A stretch of 64,000 nt of DNA from Physcomitrium patens (taxonomy: Eukaryota > Streptophyta > Bryopsida > Funariales > Funariaceae): NCBI RefSeq assembly GCF_000002425.4, contig NC_037269.1, forward strand, positions 11,938,469 through 12,002,468, given 5' to 3'. The stretch's first letter is position 1, and each line of letters begins with the position of its first letter. Both the position numbers and the translations under genes were made by a program. The notes beneath the pieces are model-generated. The model was not told the origin of the DNA and did not search any database. It saw only the letters and a list, made by a program, of their open reading frames with translations. Shown in pieces: positions 47,954 to 59,461 of the stretch.

Positions 47954-50900
47954 AGAAATTAAGTTCTATCTAAGATAACATCTCTTTCCATATCTTGATG
48001 GATTTACTCAAGTTAGATTTTTAGGTTCACTTCTATCTAAAAGTGCTCTTTCTTGGTTTGCACCTTTGATGGAAAAGAATTCACAAATTTATTGTAATTT
48101 AAATTTATTTCTAGAAATATTTAGGGCCATATTTGAAAAAAGTGATTAATAAAAAATAGCACAGATGAAGCTCTTGTTTTTACTATAAGCATCATGGTGA
48201 ACTACCATATATGCTACTGAATTTCAAAACCTCATTTGAGACGTGGATTGGAATAATAAAGCTTTTCTCAATCAATTTTGATATGGATTGAAGAATAACA
48301 TCAAAGATTTGTTATTGATAATGTTGAAAGCAAAATCTTTGAAACAATTTATTGCTCAAGCCATTATATGTAACAATCAATTATTTGAAAGGCATTAAGA
48401 ACAAAGACTTGGCTAGAGAAAAATAAGTTAAGTAATGATGGCAACTTCCAAGTTTTTAGAAACTTATTTATCAAAGTTAGAACCAATACAAATTGATACA
48501 ATATGTTTTAAATCCTTCATGGAGCAAGAAAAGACTCAATATTGTCAAGAGGTTTGTACTTATATTATAGAGAAGTTAAGCATACTATTCAATATTATCT
48601 AAAAAAATAATGTAATTACAAAATAAAGAACATAATTGCCAAAGAAGACAATATATCAAAAAAGAAGTTTCTTCAATTACAATAGGAATCATGTGGTTGG
48701 AATCATATGCAATACCTAATAAAAGTCATATTTTTTCTTTAAATCCTTTAGCTTATTTTACAATAGATGTATATTTAGGATATGAAAATCACAAAGTCAT
48801 TGCATTATTATATTTAAGAGCCTCAACCTATTTTAAAGACAAAGACTTTGTCAAAAAATAAGAAATATTTTTAATCCAGAAAACTAAATTCATACATATA
48901 GAAGTTATAGATGGTCTTTTATTATCTTTTAGAAATGTTATCCATAAAAATATTCTTTTAGATGTAGCATTTAAAGTTTATAATATTATAGTAATATTTA
49001 ATATAATAAAAATGGATATCTATGGATATACATAGACTATCAAGGACTTAACAAGATCACTATTAAGAATAAATATTTCCTATCTTTGATTTTAAGACTT
49101 TTTTATCAATTCAATCAAGTAAAGATTTATATAAAAAAAGATCTATGGAGATCATAAAACCTAATTTGTATAAAAAAAAAAAGATGAATAGAAGATTACT
49201 TTTCAAACTAGGTATGGACATTTCAAATATAATGTTATGTCTTTTAAACTCACAAATGCACCAGTTGCTTTTCAACATCTTATGAATCATATTTTTTGTG
49301 AATTTCTTAATGATTTTATTGTTTAATATTTAGATGACATTCTAATCTATTTTATGCTTACAAAAAAATATGAACTTTATGTTTGTTATATGTTATAAAA
49401 ATTTAGAGATGCAAGATTATATGCCAATATGAAAAAGTATGTATTTCATACTATTCAAGTTGTTTTCTTAGGATATATCATTTCCAAAAAAATTCAAATG
49501 ATAGAGCCAAAGAAGGTCCAAACTATCATAGATTGGAAGATTTTAAAAATAATAAATAATATGCAATGCTTTTAGGAATTTACAAATTATTATAAGTTCT
49601 TCATCAATATATTTTTTTTAAATTGTGGCTCTTCTAATACGTCTAACATATAAAGATAAACTTAAGTAGAGCAAAGAAGCAAAAGCATCTTTTGAACCCT
49701 TGAAGTCAACATTTATTTATGCATCAATTTTATATTGTGTCAATTTTTTCAAGGAATCTTTTATAAAAAAAAAAATGCATCAAATTTTTCTATGATTTTT
49801 ATTTTGTTATAAATGGAAGAAAATGAAAAACTCTACCTTATACCATTTTAATTCAAGAAATTTTTAGAAATTAAGATAAACTATGAGATTCATAATAAAG
49901 AGCTTCTTGCAATTATGGATTTATTTTAAGAATGAGAATCAAAGATTTTGTACCATCATGTGATATCTATTCAAGATCAAAAATTCTTTATTATTGATCT
50001 TATAGACTTCTTCAACTATTATCTATTCCAAAACAACCATGGTCTTCTGTTTCTATAGATTTTATCATGGATCTTATAGTCTAAGGTTTATATGATTCTA
50101 TTTTTGTGATAATAATTTTTTTTTATGAAAATGGCTCATTTTTTATCATATATAAATTCTATCACATATGAAAAAATATCTAAGTTTTTTTTTTTATAAA
50201 TAATATCTATTGCTATTATGGATTATTCAAAGATATTAGATTAGATAGAGAGACTGAATTTATATCAAGACTTTAGAGAATCATTTTTAAGATTTTAAAG
50301 GTGAATATTAAGATCTCTTTAGCTTTTTATTTTCAAACTAATGGGTAAATAGAATAGGTGAATCAAGTTCTAGAACAATATTTGACGTATACCATCAATT
50401 ATCATCAAAATAATTGGAAAATTCTTTTGCCATTGATAAAGTTTGTATACAATAATTTTGTATATTCTTCTACTCAACAAACACATTTTTTTGTTAATAA
50501 TGGTTATCATCTACAACTTAATACTTTTGACTTTTCAAAAGTTTAAAATCTTATAGCAAAAGATTTGGCAAATTATTTGTTAGAGCTACATGCAACAATA
50601 AAGATGCACTTAAAGAAAGTTCAAGAATGACAAAAGAATAATACAAATACCTATTACAAAGAACCATAATTAAATGTGGATGACAAGGTATGGTTACTTC
50701 ATTGCAATATCAAAACTACTTGTCTTTGTGACAAATTGGACTTCTTTAGATTTGGACCTTTTTCTCTTTGTGAATAAGTCAATCTTAGAGCTTATTGATT
50801 ACATCTATCGGAGTCTATGAAGATTAATTTTTTATTCCACATGTTTCTTCTTAAGTCATATAAGATATTAAATATCTTGATAAGAAGACAAATGCTACTT

Positions 50901-50969
50901 CTTCCTATAAAAGTGAATAATAATTAAGAGCTCAAAATAAAAGAAGTCTTATATTCAAGGTGGTATCAT
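47954..50969 (+). mobile_element. Element D2 internal region: gag to chromodomain start (decayed)
   Basis: Gag remnants with LGSLLSKSALSWFAP (about 48030) are followed by a protease region with YFKDKDFVKK and VEVIDG (48835-48915), and RT with [21 protein letters not shown] and an intact YLDD (about 49327-49338). A short RNase H segment follows (49640-49930). The sequence then passes directly into the integrase zinc region (SCDIYSRSK, about 49968), so the RNase H end and integrase start are deleted. A 62-codon open piece of integrase is at 50358-50546. The chromodomain begins near 50935 and is cut at 50969 by a B-family copy. Confidence 0.83.
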
Positions 50970-53900
50970 GATGTGAAATAGCTAATAAAAGAAAGTATGA
51001 AGAAAATATCATATTTTTGAAGATCTTATTTCAATTATATTATAAAAACTTATCTTGGAAAAATAGATAATAGTTAAGGGGTAGAAAAATTAAAGGTGCT
51101 AATACTAACTTTTTATAAAATAGGCTTCAATTCACTTTGTAGGGCTATAAATAAGACAAATCAAAGTAGATTGGAATAATAAATGATATAAGCATCTTTA
51201 GATAGAAGTTAAGAATAAATTCTAGCAAAAATTACCTAAAAAAACTAGATATTGATTCCGAGAGAAGGCCGGTTATGAACCAGGGTTGAAATTAGATCCT
51301 AAGATACAAAACCAAGCCTTGACAACAATTTTGGGATTTTTTTGAAGATTAGTGTGAATCATCGGATTGACTCATTAGTTGTTTTAGAACAAAAGAATGC
51401 ATGTAGAGTGCCAAAATTACAATTATTAGGTAAAGATGTGTTTAGAAGACGTTAAAGAAAGAAGAATAGTATTAGTGGAGAAAAAATGGAGTCTTAGTAA
51501 GTCTTAGAGGCAATTATTTTAGTTGGTTTAGTATTTTTACTTATTATTGAGGAGTAAGGAATAGTTACTAAAATCAATATTTATATTGATCTTATATCTA
51601 TATGTATTACTTATAAAAAAACTATAAATGTTAGTTAGTAGTTAAAAGAAGCATGAGAAAGAACGTCATGTCTTTTTAATTATTTATATAGAAAGTAGAA
51701 TTTATAGTAGATTTAAGTTGATTCTATTACTATAGAAAATCAATAATATAGGAAATTATATCCTTAAATTGCTATTAGCATTATAGAAACATTATAGGAA
51801 TTTTTAGAATTTATTTAGAAATTATTTAGAATTTTTAGTAGATTCAAATTGACTTTTATCACTATAAAAAATAATCAATATAGGGAATTATAACTTTAAA
51901 TGGATATTAGAATTATAAAAATATTATAGTAATTTTTAGAATTTATTTAGAATTTTCTATGAATGTTTAGAGTAATTTTCAAGACCTTGGTAAAATTGAG
52001 TTTTACCACTTGGAGAGCCATTATGAAGAAATGAAGCAAGATTTGAAGGCCACATAATGCTTACAAGCTAATTGGATGTTTTTGAACACCATGGTGTAGT
52101 CAAAAATGCAAAAATATCAATTCTACTAGTAGAAAATAAGAGGACCAGCAGCTAGTATAGTCCTTGTAAGAAGGGAGGTGCACAAGTCCCCTATGGGTTG
52201 TAGCACCTTGGATGTAGGTAGGAAGATAAGACTAAGGCCTTAAGGCCTCTTTAAGAAACCTATATACACTACATGTGAGCCTTGGTGAGGTTCGAACCCT
52301 TGATCTATTAACAAGTTATCCTTGAAGTAAAATATTTTTCACTTAACTTTCCATTTGTTACTTGTTATTTTCAATTCTTCATAACTTACTCATAGTAACT
52401 CGGATTTACATGTTTTTTATATTATTGAAAAGATAAAAAAATAACTTCCTAAAAATATACTTTTTAATTTTACTTTTTACTTTTTACTAGGTGAGAATCC
52501 AGTGAACAGATTGTGACTCGTTTTGTAGTGTACAATTGCTTGATTACACTTGTTTCACTTGTTTTGTGTTATTCCTCTTTAGTTCTTGTTGTTTGTTACT
52601 TCCATTTCACACCACCCATTACAAGAAAATCTTAATTGAGGCCATCTTGTAATTTGGGTTGAGGGGTGGAAATTTACACTCATAGTCAAAGGATAGGATG
52701 TAAGAGCTGACTTGATAGGTTTCTTTTGAGTATTGATTTGGAGTGATTTGAATGTGTATTGACTTTGTAAGAGCTTTGCAAAGTTGAGGTTTGTTTTGGA
52801 TGACTCTAGATTTGTGAAATAAAATGGGTGATAATTTTTGGAGAATTACATAAGTTTGACAATAGATGTACAAGTGAAATTTTAAAAGTTTGTGGGTTTA
52901 TATATGCTCAATATATGCTGTGAGTTTGAACTTGATTAAAGAGTTGGGTCGAAGATTATTGAGGTTTAAGTGGATTGGATTCTTAGAAAGTAGAGTTTTA
53001 GGTCTAGTGAGGGTTTATAAGATTTTTTACAATCTATCAATTGAATTGGAGTAAAAATTATGTATATGAATAGAAGACTTGTTTTCTTAAGTATTTGAGA
53101 AATTTGAGATCAATTGAATGGTTCAATAAGGAGATATTGGCATTGGAAATTCAACATTTAAATTAGAGAAGGAGGCCGGCCTGCATCTGTGCAAATATTA
53201 GGATTGATCTTTTTTTTGGTGAGTTTGTTCTTCTTCAAAATATTTGTACTTGTTGCCAACTTAATTATCAAGAAGTATGGAAATTTTGCGTCAAAATCAA
53301 TAGTTCATTCATTAGTTATTGAGGTTTAAATCTGCTATAAGAATTACTTGGAATTATTGAAGATTTGGTCAGGATATGTTTAGGATTTGATTAGGGTTCG
53401 GTTAAGGTTTGTTTAGGTTTGTATAGGGTTTGGTTAGGATTTGGTTAGGATTTGACTGGGATTTGGTTAGATTTTGGTTAGGATTTGTTTAGGATTTGAT
53501 TAGGATTTAATTAAGATTATTTAGGATTTATTTAGGATTTCACTAGGATTTATTTAGGCTTTGGTTAGGATTTTTTTAGGATTTATTTAGGATTTGATTA
53601 GGATTTGATTAAGATTTGATTAGGATTTGATTAGGATTTATTTAGGATTTGAATAAGGTTTTTTTAGGATTTGATTAAGGTTTTATTAGGATTTATTAGG
53701 ATTTGAATAGGAATTTATTTAGGATTTGATTAGGATTTAATTGAGATTTCTATTTTAATATTTTATTAATATTTCTATTTTAGTATATTTTTGAATTTCT
53801 ATGTTATTTCTTTATGATTTCTTTAAAGGTTCTTTAGGAATACTTTATGTTTCTTACATAATTCTTTTGCAATTTTGATTGAATTTAATTGATGTTTGAT

Positions 53901-54040
53901 TATACTTGCTAATCTTTAATTATAATTTATTTAAAAATATATTAAAGTTATTAGGACTTATTCTTGCGATTTTCTTTTTATCTTCCATAGTTAGGTGCCC
54001 AATGCATTTTCAAGCCAAACATTAATTATTATGATAATAG
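50970..54040 (+). mobile_element. Family B element copy 3, inserted in the D2 chromodomain, TSD TATCA
   Basis: Flanked by TATCA at 50965-50969 and 54041-54045. The D2 chromodomain reading frame is contiguous across the insertion once one TATCA is discounted. The interior matches B copies 1 and 2 at 51085-51330 and 52640-54020, with about 1.3 kb of extra sequence between. No pol coding is visible. Confidence 0.8.
53370..53740 (+). repeat. GGATTTGATTA minisatellite in family B
   Basis: About 30 degenerate 10-12-bp units of the type TTAGGATTTGAT. The same tract occurs in the other B copies at 16860-17220 and, inverted, at 13640-13990. Confidence 0.85.
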
Positions 54041-54748
54041 TATCAAAATAAATTAGAATACCTTACTCATTGGTATGGATATGATATTTATAAATACACA
54101 TAGGAGCCAATAAAGAATCTTTCAAATATAGCAAAGAAATATGAGGCTTTTTATCAATATTATCTATCAAAATCAAGATAAAAAATAACATATCTTTGCT
54201 ATAAAAGAAACAAGATCCAAGGAAGATAACATTCTACTTTCTACTCTCATTTGTAGCTTTTGTATATTTGTGATGCTAAAGAGCTAAAAAATCAATAACC
54301 AACAAATTTAATTCAAGAGCTATTGCTTGCTAACTTATTAAATGAGATATTATGATTTTCTTAACCTTTAAGACAATGTAATTGAGATGAAGATCCTCAA
54401 GATCAGCATGTCCTTCCTTGAATAAATGGCAAGTTATAATGTATTTGGTATCACAACTTTCGAAGAGACTCTCAATTTTTGGTGATTTTATTAAAAGTAT
54501 GAACAATTCTTGATAGTATTATAAATATTTTATTTGAAAGGAGTTATTAAGGTGTCAGCAATGATCAAATAATAAAGTGGTCTTCTTGTCCTAGTATTAG
54601 ATACTATCAATGGTTGAAAAGACCTATGAATCATCTTCAAAGAGAACAAAAATCAAAGTATGTAGCAAACATAATTTGCCGCATCTTAGATTTTTTTTAA
54701 TATATGATGACCGTTCTTCATAGAATTCATCTCTAGAAGGAGAGATAA
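54041..54748 (+). mobile_element. Element D2 continued: chromodomain end, 3' untranslated region, polypurine tract
   Basis: 54046-54190 encodes the second half of the chromodomain (KLEYLTHWYGYD, then TAG for Trp, EPIKNL). From 54200 the sequence parallels 44690-44781 plus 46946-47404 of D1 and contains the empty site for the A insertion. It ends in AGAAGGAGAGATAA before the LTR. Confidence 0.83.
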
Positions 54749-55286
54749 TATCATAAACATACATATTTATTCTAATAATTACCTATATAAATAAGTAGAA
54801 CTAGGTAGAAGTAGATTTATTTCATAATATCTTTTAAAAAAGCTTCCTAAAAGCTTCATAGGTATACTTTGATTTTACATGTATTTGTAATTAATTCACA
54901 AGTTAAAAACTTGATCAATAAGATAGTCGCATGTTATACGTATTAGTAGCTTATGGAATAAGCTAACTATGTGGCACACATATAAAAAACTTGCTTTGTA
55001 AGTTAAGACATGTGTTTAGTAAAGTCAATACATATTAGAGGTCTTATAGAACATTGCCATATAGCTCTTAATTAAATAGTATATATAGTAGTAAGAGTGA
55101 AGCCTTCTTCACTCTTGTCAACATCTTTCTAGTCTTTAGTCTTATTTCAAGACTTTCTAATCTACTTTTCTTTGGCAATAGCCATTCTAGTTCAATATAT
55201 TACTATCTTTGAGTGATTGTTTAGTCTTTTTGAGTGATATAAGAATGTATTATCTTTTTGCTTCTTTGAAATTCATGTTCTTTATA
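54749..55286 (+). mobile_element. LTR 4 of the D chain
   Basis: About 538 bp, starting TATCATAAACAT. Primer 11-mer ACTCTTGTCAA at 55111-55121. It is followed by D leader-like sequence (GCAATATAAAAG, then a TTTAGACCACTTCTCT phrase) to about 55380, so it was also the 5' LTR of a further copy that is now truncated. The primer-binding site beside it is degenerate. Confidence 0.78.
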
Positions 55287-55399
55287 TCAACATGCATACT
55301 CGCAATATAAAAGTTTTTTTTTTAAGTAGTCTTCTTTTTTTCCAATTTAGACCACTTCTCTTAAAGCAACTCCTATCTGAAAGAGAGCCAAATAAAAAT

Positions 55400-56329
55400 A
55401 GTATTTTAACTTTGGAAATCATATCCAAAATGATATGGAAATTCCATGAGACATGTGAGAGATAAATTATAGTTTTTAGGAATGTATATATATTAAATAT
55501 GTGCCAAAAATGAATAGACTCTGTTGTAGGGCCTCTTATGCTCCTTCTTCTTAGATGAAAGTTAATACAAAATAACCTCTTTTAAGTATTTGGATTTTAG
55601 AAATAGTCATGTTGAATTCCATTAGATTTACATTCATACATTCTTATAACTCAATGCAAGGAGGATGCTTGTTTGGAGCAAATTTAATCAATGTCAAATG
55701 AGGAAGGAAAGTAGCATCTTGTTCTATCAGTGCTAAGGTATTAACAAATAGGTTTTAACATAGCTTAGGATCAATCAAAAAAAATAAGGCGTGTACAATC
55801 TTAGATGCGATAGTCTAAGATAATGACTATGATGGTATTAAAGTATCTTCCATTAGGAGCATCTCATCCTAAACAACAATCTAATCTAATCTAGTAAGAC
55901 ATGATATAATAGAGTAAACTAATGAACAAAAAATAATTAGGTTTGAATAGAAATTTTATGCAAAGCAATTTGTTTTCAGTGTGATTCATATTTTTGGGCT
56001 TTTATATGCATCCTTTGCATGCTTCATGATTCTTTGCATGATTATGTTAAGATATTCCCCCAAGCATCCATCATCTTATTTGTACTTCTTTCACTTTAAC
56101 CAAGAAATGAATAGTATCAAAGCACAAATCCAACTTTTCATGTTATGAATGGTTTCATCAAAATTATATTTTTTGGTTGTAAACCTTTGAAAACTATTAT
56201 TGGATACTACATGAGCACTTTGGTGGGACTTGAAAGAAAATCATTTTTATTAATTAAACATGCACAAAGATCACACTAATAACATGATGGATTGATTTAG
56301 CAAAAAGGTGGGTTGATTTAACAATTCCA

Positions 56330-56380
<51 letters not shown>

Positions 56381-56800
56381 ATGTGTGTGTATTAACTAGA
56401 AGAAACCCATTTTGCAAGCTAAATGATTGATACAAAAAAATATTGATCATTAATGGGAGTTTAAAATAAAAAAAACATTAAACTTTGCAAGATATAATTA
56501 ATACTGTATTCTTACATTTTTAATGCATTTAAATAGAAAAATTGTATAATCAGCTTATGAAAAAATTGGCTATTTAATGGAGGAATTTTACAAAAACATG
56601 TGAATATAATGTCTCAATTGTAATGATAATAACATTTCAATAACATTATAACTACTGTTTGATAAAAAATAAATAAAAGATTCTACTGTGAAACATGTTG
56701 CAAATTTCACATCTTTCTACACAAATGAAATCACCTATATAGAAGTGTTGATGTGTTCATATTACACAGATTCACACATATAAATGTAAAGAATTTAATG
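55400..56800. other. AT-rich intergenic DNA
   Basis: No gene or recognisable transposon domain. A (GT)n(AT)n(GT)n microsatellite lies at about 56330-56390. Confidence 0.6.
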
Positions 56801-59100
56801 TAAATTTTGTGGGGACAAAGTGGTTAGCTGATTTTATACCTCAGCCAATCACTGGACAGACACTTTTCTTTTTTTCTTTTTTTTCTTTTTTTTGAATATA
56901 AGTAGATATATACTACTTTTAATATCTGAATCCAGTTTTCCTCAGATTTTTGTCTCTCAAAGAGACAGTTCATTCAATCAAGAATGCATTTCAAATTCAG
57001 TTTGGTTTGATTTAATTAATTAATTTAGTTATTTATTTATTTATTCTTTTTCTTCTTCTTTTCTTTTCCATTTTGCTGGCTATGATTGGCAATGTACTAG
57101 TGAGTGGAAGAAGTGCTAGCTATCCCACATTGGACCTACAAAGGGAAGGGAAAAAGAAGCATGTGAAAGAGTGTAGGAAAGGCTTCCTTATTTGAGTCAT
57201 CTCCTCTCTTCTCTTTTCTTTTAATACTGCTTGCTACTTCTTTTTCTTAACATCTTAGGGGGATTTCTTTCTTTATTTATTTATTTATTTAAATTGTATG
57301 TAGTAATGCCCTCCTTTCACCTTCACCAACTGGCACTGCAAAGTCTCTTTCTACTCACAGGTCAAGGAAAAAGACCAACGCTTTGGGGGCTAGCCTTTAA
57401 TGGGCCTTATTAAATATGTGACTTCCATAACTCTAGATGTGAGGTGTGTGATAGAGAACCCTATTTTGTTGTACCATCCATCCCATTACTGATTTTCCAT
57501 TTCTTTCCCATTCCTGCCATTCTTTCCTCCTTTCTGTTCATTTATAATTGTCTCATTATATACTAGTATTTATTTATTTATTTATATAAGTGTGGGTGGT
57601 GGGGGTGCCACTTGAGCCCTCCTTTTCTTGCCATCTTTTTCTGTGGGGCATAGCAAGTGGGATGCTTGGATGTGAGAGAATTTGAATTTCTGTTAGGTGC
57701 ATGGGTGGGTGGGTAGACAGTTTGATACATGAATGTCCAGTAGAGAGTGATATTGAGCATGTACATAAATACACACATAATTCTATATAAAAACTTCCAC
57801 CACTGTTCTTGTGGTTTTTTTAATATTAATAAGTTGAATTAGAGTATATATAAGTATTTGTGATATGGTCACTGACATGGGGCACCAAGTATCATCAAAG
57901 GGATTGGGGTTAAGGCTTCATCAGTCTGATGTATATAACATGTAAAGTGACAGATGAGGAGAAGAGAAATAACAGATATATATATATATATATATATACA
58001 TACAAAGGGAACAAAAAAAGGAAAAAGGAAAAAGTGGTTCCATGCCACTGTTTGCTCCATTTCCTACATTGCACTTGCATTTGGATTCAATGGATACTCT
58101 CTCTGCCTAGACATATACAGACAGACAGTGGGGTATACTCACTCACTCACTCCACACACACACAGTCAGCAGTTGTTCATCACCTTCCTTTTCAACAACA
58201 ACAACAACAACAAAAACCCCTTTTATTTATCAGTTTTTTGATTTGATTTTATATTTTACTCATACTGCAATCAGAGCTGAGCCTGCTGTGTAAAGCCATG
58301 CTTCCCCCCACAAACCCATCATTTAACACAATCCAACAGCACATCAAATGGGTTCATGTCAACAGCAGCACTCCACTCAATGACAGTACCTTGCAGACAT
58401 CACATGTATATGCCAATGCAGGTAGGGGCCAAATGATACACCCCTTGCTGCTGGGGAACAGTTCTCAGCCTCATAGTCAACCACTGTTGTGGGGTTTAGG
58501 GCTTATGGCTTCACCAAAAGCACAAGTTCATGCACTTAGTCACATTCTGTGCATCAAAGATTTTGGTGGAAAATTCTACCTAAGGGTCACTCACTCACTA
58601 ACTCCTCCTGCAGAGTCAGCATAATAAAGAGGAGGAAGAGGGGAAGTGCCACAGGCGTGCCCAAGCTGTGTTTGGAGATAGCCGCTTCTTGCTGGTCATT
58701 CCTACCCTTTATTATTCCCCTCTCCCTCTTCAAGTACAATTTTTGTTTTGTCTCACCCATGTGTGATTGCACACCCTATTCCAGCAGCTTAAGAGAGAAT
58801 CAAGCAGTTTCACGGGCTGAGAGAGAAAGAGACGCAGCACGTCAATATACCATAAGCCACGATCCTGTCATTTTCTTAACCCTAAAAAAAGGTCTGATAA
58901 TAATCCACCCACTTAGTACCACGATTGGTTCAATAAGGGGGCCTGTCTGAACGATTGGAGAGGTCTCCAGCAGTTCTGAATAAGCAGTTGGCAGCAGTTT
59001 GAATGCTGGAAAACCAGGCGGGCACCACAAAAGAAAAGAAAAGAAAAGAAAAAAAAAGCCAGAAACCCACATGCTTCAATGTTCCTACTGAACGCCTGCC
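56801..59100. other. Gene-like block without a recognised protein
   Basis: Composition shifts to that of the gene neighbourhoods, with CT-rich tracts (57030-57075, 57200-57230), AT repeats (57975-57998), CAA repeats (about 58196-58212) and many ACTC repeats (58140-58160). Frames at 58298-58624 and 58549-58950 (+) overlap each other and show no domain. It may be the promoter or leader of a plus-strand gene, a noncoding RNA, or, from about 58700 on, the 3' untranslated region of the ING2 gene; a minus-strand AATAAA lies at about 58709-58714. Confidence 0.4.
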
Positions 59101-59461
59101 ATAATACTCCGTGAAGTCACAGCTTTCGTTTCGATTACGGGACTATAATTACAACTTAACTTGCATGTTCTGCGACATATCGATAAGTCCTGCACGAAGC
59201 TGCTCGAAGTGGCTAGTATTCACAAAGGCTAGGGTACTTGAGGCCGATTCCAAGCGTCCAAGCTAAGCCCCGAGGGTTTTGCACGAGAGCCACATGTTCG
59301 AAAAATATTCTAGAACAGAGATTCACAAGCAAAGCCTCGGGAGACTTGGCCACAACCCTCTGCGGATTTCGAGACAGATACATTATCTACTCCTAAAACA
59401 AGGATGCAGTACCGTCCCAAACACAGTTGAAACAAAGTGCTTTCCAAAACTATTTCCAACA

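Noticed and set aside
53370-53740. Telomere-like TTTAGG motifs
   Set aside because: The units are GGATTTGATTA-like, 10-12 bp and degenerate, and the same tract occurs in all family B copies. It is not a TTTAGGG array.
58298-58950. Two overlapping 108- and 133-codon frames near ING2
   Set aside because: No domain, no good start context and no partner exons. They are likely to be noncoding.
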